This document shows positions 58,345 to 64,000 of a DNA stretch of 64,000 nucleotides, piece after piece. Position 1 is the first letter of the stretch, and each line of letters opens with the position of its first letter. The stretch spans positions 1,956,666 to 2,020,665 of the forward strand of contig NZ_JBJHZY010000001.1 of NCBI RefSeq assembly GCF_045310525.1. Direction: 5' to 3'. The translations under genes and the position numbers were made by a program. The notes beneath the pieces are model-generated. The model was not told where the DNA came from and ran no database searches. It was given only the letters and a program-made list of their open reading frames with translations. The DNA comes from Clostridium_AT radicumherbarum. Lineage in GTDB: Bacteria > Bacillota > Clostridia > Clostridiales > Clostridiaceae.

Positions 58345-59265
58345 TTATCTCCTCCATTGTTTTTCCTGTTTTTCAAAATCATAAATGTACTCTATTGTGC
58401 CGACACCATTTTCAGCACTTAAAATAACTGCTTTCTTGAATATATGGTTGTCCATTATTTCATTAAAAACCATTCTATTGTATAAATCCTCTATTCCATA
58501 ACCGTGTATTGTTGTTATGATTTTAACTCCAGAGTTTATTGCCATTAGGATACTTTCCATATCCTTATTGGTTCCAATTTCATCACAAACAATAACTTCT
58601 GGAGCCATACTTCTGATTGCCATCATAATTCCATCTGCTTTTGGACAATTATCTAAAACGTCAGTGCGAAGACCTAAATTCATTTGAGGAATACCATTAT
58701 ATGAGCTGCTAATTTCACTTCTCTCATCAATTACACATACTTTTTTGCCTTTGAGTCCTAGCCTTACCATGCCATCAGATAAATTTCTTGCAATATCGCG
58801 AAGCATAGTTGTTTTACCGCACCTTGGAGGAGATATAATAACTGTATTTGAAACTTGATTTTTATTAACTATAAAAGGCATTACTTTGCTAGAACACCCC
58901 AATATTTCATGACAAACTCTAATGTTTAATGAGCCTAAACTTTTTATTGTTTTAACTTTATTATTTTCAATTATGCAGCTTCCACACAAACCTACTCGAT
59001 GCCCTCCCTTAATGGTTAAATACCCCTGCTTGATTTCTTCATCAAAGGCATAAATCGAATAATTGCTTATGTGCTTAAGTACTTCCCTAATATCCTGTGT
59101 TAAAACAGTATAATCAGTAATAATTTCATCACTGCTTATTTGTAAAATTAAGGGCTTGTTTGCCTTCATTCTAATTTCTTGCAGTCCATCTTCATATTTA
59201 AAACCCTTAATAATCTTTGCTATGCCTTCAGGAAGTACTTCTAAAACTTCTTTAGTATTGTTCAT
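58345..59265 (-). CDS. spoIIIAA: Stage III sporulation protein AA (ATPase)
   Basis: A 306-aa ATPase of the type II/IV secretion class. Walker A is SPPRCGKTTMLRDIAR near residue 155; Walker B-like is VIVCDEIGTNKD near 229; then TTIHGYGIEDLYNR. It powers the SpoIIIA channel in the mother cell. First gene of the operon, preceded by AAGGAGG. A sigma-E promoter is expected in 59266-59340; I could not match the consensus convincingly. Confidence 0.95.
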   Translation of the reverse strand: MNNTKEVLEVLPEGIAKIIKGFKYEDGLQEIRMKANKPLILQISSDEIITDYTVLTQDIREVLKHISNYSIYAFDEEIKQGYLTIKGGHRVGLCGSCIIENNKVKTIKSLGSLNIRVCHEILGCSSKVMPFIVNKNQVSNTVIISPPRCGKTTMLRDIARNLSDGMVRLGLKGKKVCVIDERSEISSSYNGIPQMNLGLRTDVLDNCPKADGIMMAIRSMAPEVIVCDEIGTNKDMESILMAINSGVKIITTIHGYGIEDLYNRMVFNEIMDNHIFKKAVILSAENGVGTIEYIYDFEKQEKQWRR

Positions 59266-59342
59266 CTTTCATCCTCCTTTCATATATAATTCCTATTTAA
59301 ATTTTCTTGAAATTATTCCATTAAATTAAAATAAAAATGAGC

Positions 59343-59385
59343 ATAAAAAAAAAAGCATAGGAGCAAAAACCCATGCTTTAGTTAT
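59343..59385 (-). terminator. Terminator of the CD1247-like gene
   Basis: AAAGCAT (59353-59359 region) pairs with ATGCTTT (59373-59379), followed on the minus strand by ten T. Confidence 0.85.
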
Positions 59386-59388
59386 CTA

Positions 59389-59793
59389 TTATTCCTGAGT
59401 ACATTCAACTAGAGGAATTTCTTTATGGCAATTTGGACAAGATATTTCTTCATTACAATTGCAGATGTCAGTATCTATGTATACTGTCTCACCACAGTGT
59501 GGACACTCAATGTTAATGTAGTTTTCGCAATCATCTTCATCATAGCTGTCATAGTCATCTTCATCTTCATCATAATAAAATTCTTCTTCAAGATCGCTTA
59601 GATCTTCATCGATTGTATCTACATAATCTTCCATCTCATTTTGAGCTTCTTTTAAAAATTCAATTTCATTTGCCATATCCTTTAAGATGCTAGCAATTTC
59701 TGTAATAATCTTTCCTTCATTTGTAGCCTTATCAATTGCCATTCCTTCAATCATCCCACTTAGAAAGGAAACTCTTGATAATAATGGTTCCAT
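59389..59793 (-). CDS. CD1247 N-terminal-domain / zinc-ribbon acidic protein
   Basis: A 134-aa protein. The N-terminal 60 residues (MEPLLSRVSFLSGMIEGM) match the clostridial CD1247 N-terminal domain. A very acidic Asp/Glu/Tyr-rich linker (about 68-93) follows. The C-terminus is a double zinc ribbon (CPHCGETVYIDTDICNC, CPNCHKEI). The function is unknown, but it is conserved next to efp and spoIIIA. ATG 59793 is preferred to a GTG three codons upstream because AAGGA would then have normal spacing. Confidence 0.85.
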   Translation of the reverse strand: MEPLLSRVSFLSGMIEGMAIDKATNEGKIITEIASILKDMANEIEFLKEAQNEMEDYVDTIDEDLSDLEEEFYYDEDEDDYDSYDEDDCENYINIECPHCGETVYIDTDICNCNEEISCPNCHKEIPLVECTQE

Positions 59794-59816
59794 AAAAAAC
59801 ACATCCTTTTAAATAA

Positions 59817-59858
59817 ATTTAATAAATATGCAGTATAAAATAAATTTATACTGCATCA
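59817..59858 (-). terminator. Terminator of efp
   Basis: ATGCAGTATAAA (59828-59839) pairs with TTTATACTGCAT (59845-59856). On the minus strand it continues ATTTATTAAATTTATTT. Confidence 0.7.
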
Positions 59859-59883
59859 ATTTAAAGCTATTTAGTATTATGGA

Positions 59884-60441
59884 CTAAACTCTCTCCATAT
59901 ATTCACCAGTTCTAGTATCTATTCTTATAACTTCCCCTTCATTTACAAAAAGAGGAACCATAACTGTAGCTCCAGTTTCAACTGTAGCTGGCTTTCCTGT
60001 GTTTGTTGCTGTATTTCCTTTTGCACCTGGTTCTGTATAAGTTATTAATAATTCTACAAAGTTAGGTGCTTCAACAGAGAAAGCCTCTCCTTTATAAAAT
60101 TTAATAACAGCAAACATATTTTCTTTTAAGAACTTTATTGCTTCTTCTACTTTTTCAAGATTTAATGGAATCTGTTCAAAATTTTCAGGATCCATGAAAT
60201 AGTAAAGTTCTCCATCACAATATAAATACTGCATTTCTTTTCTTTCGATAACAGCTTCTTGAAGCTTATCAGTTGGGTTGAAGGTTCTATCTGTTACTCC
60301 ACCTTGAATAACATTTCTTAACTTAGTTCTTACGAAAGCTGCGCCTTTACCTGGTTTTACATGTAAAAATTCGATTACTGTGAAAACTTGTCCATCTAAT
60401 TCAAAAGTTGTACCTTTTCTTATATCTCCTGCTGATATCAT
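59884..60441 (-). CDS. efp: Elongation factor P
   Basis: A 185-aa translation factor that relieves ribosome stalling at polyproline. The KOW domain (SAGDIRKGTTFELDGQVFTV) is followed by the loop KPGKGAAFVRTKL, whose Lys is the usual tip residue, and by the OB domains ending IRIDTRTGEYMERV. ATG 60441 has GGAGGG upstream; an in-frame extension of five codons is dropped. Monocistronic. Confidence 0.97.
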   Translation of the reverse strand: MISAGDIRKGTTFELDGQVFTVIEFLHVKPGKGAAFVRTKLRNVIQGGVTDRTFNPTDKLQEAVIERKEMQYLYCDGELYYFMDPENFEQIPLNLEKVEEAIKFLKENMFAVIKFYKGEAFSVEAPNFVELLITYTEPGAKGNTATNTGKPATVETGATVMVPLFVNEGEVIRIDTRTGEYMERV

Positions 60442-60601
60442 TAAATATCCCTCCAAAAACTATTAATTAGTTTATATTATAACCCTTTCAGGTAAATTAA
60501 TACCGAACCTAATTTTACGATATGACCAATGATATTTTATCAAAAGTTATGATTTTTTGCAAATATTATTATTAATTTTTTCACTATGTTTAAAAAATAT
60601 T

Positions 60602-61018
60602 CTATCTATTTTTTATTAGAACTAAATCAAAGTTAATGGATTGATTAACTTTATTAGCATTTTCAATTTTTAAATTTTCTAAATTAACATAGTTTTCCTT
60701 TCCTTTAAAGTCATCAATAACTTTTATGAAGCTTGTAATATCACCTTTATAATTAAATTCAACTTTAAGAAGTTTTTTACTTTCTTCATTATTATTAAAA
60801 TTTTTAATATAAAGGTTTGGTACTTTTGATACCATATCCAAAATCTCGCTATAGCCATATACTTTAATGTTTTTTGAAGTTGAATTTGTAGGTTGTATAT
60901 TTTTACCTTTATTTAAGATACTTATTTTAATTGATCTTATATTTAATAAAACAAGTATGCTAATTATAATTAAGAATAAAGCGCATATTAGTTTGTAATG
61001 TTTAAGCTTTTCACTCAT
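60602..61018 (-). CDS. PilO-like type IV pilus inner-membrane protein
   Basis: A 138-aa protein with one N-terminal helix (about 9-26) and a soluble ferredoxin-like domain (VEFNYKGDITSFIKVIDDF). Size and layout fit PilO; direct sequence similarity is weak, so the call rests on its position as the third member of a PilM-PilN-PilO-like series. Its ATG overlaps the stop of the PilN-like gene by 4 nt. Last gene of the pilus operon. Confidence 0.65.
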   Translation of the reverse strand: MSEKLKHYKLICALFLIIISILVLLNIRSIKISILNKGKNIQPTNSTSKNIKVYGYSEILDMVSKVPNLYIKNFNNNEESKKLLKVEFNYKGDITSFIKVIDDFKGKENYVNLENLKIENANKVNQSINFDLVLIKNR

Positions 61019-61476
61019 TTCTTTACCTCTAAAGTTATTTTAAAACTATATTTGTTATTGTTTTCCTCTATTGAAGATAAATATTTTATTTTGTATTTAC
61101 TTGAACCTTCAAGTGTATTAACAATATCATTGAATGTATTCCTCTGCCCAGTTAGGACATCCAGTTTAATTTCACTATTATTTACTTCAATATTATTAAA
61201 TACAATATTATTACTTGTACCTGTATAAAATTCAATGAAGTTATTAATAGTATCAAATTGTTGAGATTTACTTTCTTCCCTTGTGCTGCTAGCCTTTGCT
61301 TTTTTTAAATTTATGTTCTTTTCATATTGTTTATTTAAATTATTAAAATACATTAAAGCTAAAAAAAATGAGAGGCTCATAAGCCAAAGTATACAAACAG
61401 TTATTTTATATTTTTGTAATTTGTATCTTAACTCTACTTCTTGAAATTTTACTGATAGAAATTTTATGTTTTCCAA
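61015..61476 (-). CDS. PilN-like type IV pilus inner-membrane protein
   Basis: A 153-aa protein with a short cytoplasmic N-terminus, one helix (about 26-45), a coiled-coil stretch (about 46-70) and a C-terminal alpha/beta domain, the PilN plan. It should bind the PilM-like protein at the cytoplasmic face. Start ATG 61476 lies 3 nt beyond the PilM-like stop. The call is by context and architecture. Confidence 0.65.
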   Translation of the reverse strand: MENIKFLSVKFQEVELRYKLQKYKITVCILWLMSLSFFLALMYFNNLNKQYEKNINLKKAKASSTREESKSQQFDTINNFIEFYTGTSNNIVFNNIEVNNSEIKLDVLTGQRNTFNDIVNTLEGSSKYKIKYLSSIEENNNKYSFKITLEVKK

Positions 61477-61479
61477 TAC

Positions 61480-62253
61480 TTATCTCCTATTAGTTCTCTT
61501 ACATTTACTTGTTCTTATATATTTAATTAATTCCTTTTCACTAACAAGACCTAAATTACTTATATAGCATCCTTCCACATATTCATCGCAGTTCACTTCA
61601 AATCCTATATTTGCGGCATAAATAATTTTTGTCACAATACCATTATTAATTCTGCAGCTTTCCATAAATTCAAATATTGCCTCACTTAATTTCTTTTCAT
61701 CATTCCATGGGATTACATCATTAAATATAAGTTTTTTATTTAAACAAAATAAAAGATAAAGCTTATCTTTGTAAATAAAGACAAAAATAAAATTTCTATG
61801 GGTAATAGCCTCATTAAAGTACCCTAAGAAACAAAATTGTATTAAGTAAACAGCTTCTATGCTGCTATTTTTAAGTATATATTTTTCAACTTTTTTAATC
61901 TTTCCTTCATTGGAAGAGAAAATAGCAAGATCAAGATTATTTCCATTATCCTTTAAAATCGAATAGTTAAAATATATTTTATCCGCATTATTATAGGAAT
62001 TTGATAATTCATCAATTATGAGTTTATATAAATAGCTGCTTCTTAATTTTGGAAGTGTAATTTCCCTTATTTTTATTTTTTCTCCCTCAATAACTATATA
62101 AACCTTCCTGCTGCTTAAGCAAAACTGGGATTCCTTTAATAAATTAAGAACATACTCATCATTTCTTAAAGACCAATTTAAAAGCCTGGGATAAAAATCA
62201 TGTTTTATTAAGTAATTATCTCCTAATTCAATTAAACAATTTTGCTTTAACAT
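61480..62253 (-). CDS. PilM-like cytoplasmic pilus-assembly protein
   Basis: A 257-aa soluble protein whose region VYIVIEGEKIKIREITLPKL resembles the PilM actin-like fold start, although the sequence is much shorter than PilM of Gram-negatives. It would be the cytoplasmic platform for PilN. ATG 62253 is the first plausible start after the pilin-like gene, with GAGGGGG 12 nt upstream. Weak similarity; the call leans on gene order. Confidence 0.6.
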   Translation of the reverse strand: MLKQNCLIELGDNYLIKHDFYPRLLNWSLRNDEYVLNLLKESQFCLSSRKVYIVIEGEKIKIREITLPKLRSSYLYKLIIDELSNSYNNADKIYFNYSILKDNGNNLDLAIFSSNEGKIKKVEKYILKNSSIEAVYLIQFCFLGYFNEAITHRNFIFVFIYKDKLYLLFCLNKKLIFNDVIPWNDEKKLSEAIFEFMESCRINNGIVTKIIYAANIGFEVNCDEYVEGCYISNLGLVSEKELIKYIRTSKCKRTNRR

Positions 62254-62254
62254 T

Positions 62255-62713
62255 TTACTCAATTGCCCCCTCAATATATTGTGAATTTATGTATATAAGA
62301 CTCACTTTGCCTTGAATTATTTTATAATCATATAAATCCTTTCGACAGTATTTATTTTCATAAATACTTTCATAAAATATCCTATTAGTTGAAATATCAT
62401 ATTTTATACAGGCTCTATTATCCTCTGTTCTGAAATACATTTTAGAATTAGAAAGGAAATTTTTTAGATTATTTATATTAAGTTCAGTTACGTTAGTATT
62501 AATACTTTTATAAAGCTTAGTAAACAAAACCTCTCTATTATCCTCATATTCCATTTCTTTTAAAATATAATCTTTATAACTTAAGGCATTTTTGGTTACT
62601 TTAATTTCTAGTTGAAATATAAAAAGGACTATTAACATACATAAAAAACAAAGAATCATAGTATACACTAAGGTATAACCCTTTTTTACTGCTCTAAATT
62701 TATTCCAAAACAT
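62255..62713 (-). CDS. Pilin-like protein without Glu5 (PilX/GspK-like)
   Basis: A 152-aa protein with a prepilin-like N-terminus: basic KK, Gly, then a long hydrophobic helix (VKKGYTLVYTMILCFLCMLI). If cut after Gly12, residue 5 of the mature chain is Tyr, not the usual Glu. The C-terminal body is polar and rich in Asn/Tyr. Lack of Glu5 is known for tip-type GspK/PilX proteins. It overlaps the preceding prepilin gene by 28 nt. Confidence 0.65.
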   Translation of the reverse strand: MFWNKFRAVKKGYTLVYTMILCFLCMLIVLFIFQLEIKVTKNALSYKDYILKEMEYEDNREVLFTKLYKSINTNVTELNINNLKNFLSNSKMYFRTEDNRACIKYDISTNRIFYESIYENKYCRKDLYDYKIIQGKVSLIYINSQYIEGAIE

Positions 62714-63129
62714 CTCTCATATCTTTCTCCGTCATTTATTGTAATAGAAACATATATAGTATTGTACTTTTGAAATACACTGAAGTTATTTACATTGGTT
62801 AATATATTATTTGTGGCTAAGTAAGTACCACTTTTGTAGTGTGCTATTGTTAAGTTACCTGCGCCATTATATTTTATAGTCTTTTTTGTAATTCCATCAG
62901 GATACTTAACTTCAATTACATTATTACTGGCACTTACATTTTTTGAGTTTCTAATTTCATTTTGGATGAACATAAGGGCTTCCGAGGTATAGTAGTAGTT
63001 TCTATTATATCTAGAGTTCTCATTATATAAGGAATTATATTTTAGATAAAAAGAGGAAACTAAAGCCGATACAATACTTGCAATGGCAAGAGCTATTAAT
63101 AATTCTAATAATGTTAAGCCCTTTTTCAT
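62686..63129 (-). CDS. Type IV prepilin-like protein
   Basis: A 147-aa prepilin with the N-terminal signal MKKG-LTLLELLIALAIASIV; cleavage would be after Gly4 and Glu5 of the mature chain is kept. It would be a major or minor pilin processed by a prepilin peptidase encoded outside the window. It overlaps the upstream pilin gene by 4 nt. Confidence 0.85.
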   Translation of the reverse strand: MKKGLTLLELLIALAIASIVSALVSSFYLKYNSLYNENSRYNRNYYYTSEALMFIQNEIRNSKNVSASNNVIEVKYPDGITKKTIKYNGAGNLTIAHYKSGTYLATNNILTNVNNFSVFQKYNTIYVSITINDGERYERCFGINLEQ

Positions 63130-63566
63130 AGATAATTTCCCTTATTAAATTCACATATTATAATTTCCTCTTTATTTAACTTGACATGAATCTCCATATG
63201 TATTTTAAGAACCTCACCCTCTACCATTCCTAAGGCCAGATATGTATTACTATTATCACAACTCTCAGCAAATATTTGGTTTAAATTGTTGCTTCTAATA
63301 CTGCTTATATTTAGCATATCCTTATTAACATATCTCTTGTTTGAGCTATAAATATCTTTAATATAATCGTAGGAATAGTTATATAGAATTTCTTGCTTAA
63401 GCGCCTCAAGTACACTGCTATATTCTAGAATTTCCTTGTTGTATTCCCTAAGTCTTAAATTATTTAATTGGATGGTAATTATACTAATTGACATAATTGA
63501 GAAAATACTCATAGCACACAATTGTTCTAGGAGTGAAAATCCCTTTTTCTTATTTGACTTCAACAT
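63126..63566 (-). CDS. Type IV prepilin-like protein
   Basis: A 146-aa prepilin, signal MLKSNKKKG-FSLLEQLCAMSIFSI, with cleavage after Gly9 and mature Glu5. The C-terminal domain is rich in Asn/Ser/Tyr. It probably serves as a minor pilin of the GspI/GspJ type given its place in the cluster. It overlaps the GspH-like gene by 17 nt. Confidence 0.83.
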   Translation of the reverse strand: MLKSNKKKGFSLLEQLCAMSIFSIMSISIITIQLNNLRLREYNKEILEYSSVLEALKQEILYNYSYDYIKDIYSSNKRYVNKDMLNISSIRSNNLNQIFAESCDNSNTYLALGMVEGEVLKIHMEIHVKLNKEEIIICEFNKGNYL

Positions 63567-63987
63567 ATCCAGCCCCTACATTAATAGTTATAAGATAAAT
63601 CTTGTTATTAATATCTCTAATTCGTATAGTTCCCGCATCACTTGTAATACCAAACTTATCAATGTTTATCCTATTTAAATTAGTATTTATGCTTTCAATT
63701 TTAATATCATCTGGCAACATAAAACCATCTATTGCTCTATTAGTGCTATAAAACCAAACTCCATTTTTCTCTAAATCAAATAATACAAAGCCGGACTTTT
63801 CTTTCTCTCTGCAATACTGCTTCCCTGAATTTATTACTCCTAAAATAGAACTTTCTGTCATATTTAAATCAACTTCATTTTTTATTTGATTGTATTTTGA
63901 TATGCCAAGAAGACTAATACTAGTGTTCAATACTAATAAAGTCCTTCCGCCCCCACCCCTCCTAACCCTTGCAAGCACTACATCCAT
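63550..63987 (-). CDS. GspH/FimT-like pseudopilin with aberrant or truncated N-terminus
   Basis: A protein of up to 145 aa if started at ATG 63987. Its C-terminal half fits the GspH/FimT pattern (GITSDAGTIRIRDINNKIYL, then VGAGYVEV). The expected prepilin signal is replaced by RRGGGGRTLLVLNTSISLLG: the residue after Gly is Arg and mature residue 5 is Val, not Glu. The codons for the Gly run are a G-rich patch (63942-63958) unlike the rest of the genome. The frame is open to the window edge, so a longer protein or a frameshift upstream is possible. Confidence 0.55.
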   Translation of the reverse strand: MDVVLARVRRGGGGRTLLVLNTSISLLGISKYNQIKNEVDLNMTESSILGVINSGKQYCREKEKSGFVLFDLEKNGVWFYSTNRAIDGFMLPDDIKIESINTNLNRINIDKFGITSDAGTIRIRDINNKIYLITINVGAGYVEVK

Positions 63988-64000
63988 AATTTCCCAGGTA

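Overview
The window looks like the chromosome of an anaerobic, endospore-forming, AT-rich Firmicute of the Clostridium type. The case rests on gene content: a complete spoIIIAA-AH operon, spo0A, spoIVB, spoIIM, gerW, dacF, an alpha/beta spore protein, a YIEGIA spore cassette, a hybrid-cluster protein and a molybdenum hydroxylase. Shine-Dalgarno sites are strong (AGGAGG types) and many start codons are GTG or TTG. I saw no rRNA, tRNA, CRISPR array or intact insertion sequence. The species cannot be fixed from the sequence alone.

Layout. 1-1600: tungstate importer tupA-tupB behind a Moco/Tuco-type riboswitch. 1760-3818: spore protein and hcp. 4077-10177: a sulfur island made of a NifU-like scaffold, a duplicated ThiF/MoeB-like E1, an ArsR-type repressor, a four-domain CoA-disulfide reductase/rhodanese/TusA/DsrE fusion, and a convergent DUF1634-TSUP permease pair. 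10475-18945: PilZ protein, carboxymuconolactone-decarboxylase-like protein, LysR/MFS pair, M14 peptidase, polysaccharide deacetylase, an unlisted 30-codon peptide gene, DUF3189, PHP and holin-like genes. 19228-22871: three-subunit molybdenum hydroxylase. 22946-25129: FUSC-type transporter and YIEGIA cassette. 25389-31253: Cys-rich small protein, MATE exporter with a candidate attenuator leader, flavin-reductase-like protein and a two-gene flavin/iron-sulfur redox pair. 31483-39886: wall carboxypeptidases, gerW, scpAB, nucleoside phosphorylases and spoIIM. 40098-40804: small phage-like remnants. 41237-60441: core block of spo0A, spoIVB, recN, argR, nadK, tlyA, dxs, ispA, xseBA, folD, nusB, Asp23, spoIIIA and efp. 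60602-64000: a tightly overlapping type IV pilus/pseudopilin operon.

How the parts fit. Tungstate/molybdate supply under cofactor feedback fits with the molybdenum hydroxylase carried in the same window. The sulfur island combines a persulfide/CoA-disulfide enzyme, a Cys-containing ArsR repressor with a clear operator, a sulfur-transfer E1 and a sulfur-anion exporter, so reactive sulfur handling is the natural reading. The block from 31 to 60 kb is mainly sporulation plus housekeeping, cut into operons by strong hairpin terminators.

Most unusual signals: the riboswitch leader of tupA, whose alternative helices can be drawn base by base; the NifU-like protein with Asp in place of its first cluster Cys; modular tandem repeats that carry the Shine-Dalgarno of nusB; three copies of a short hairpin placed 34-37 nt before start codons; a 30-codon Cys/His peptide gene; and a coupled small-ORF/terminator/antiterminator leader upstream of the MATE gene.
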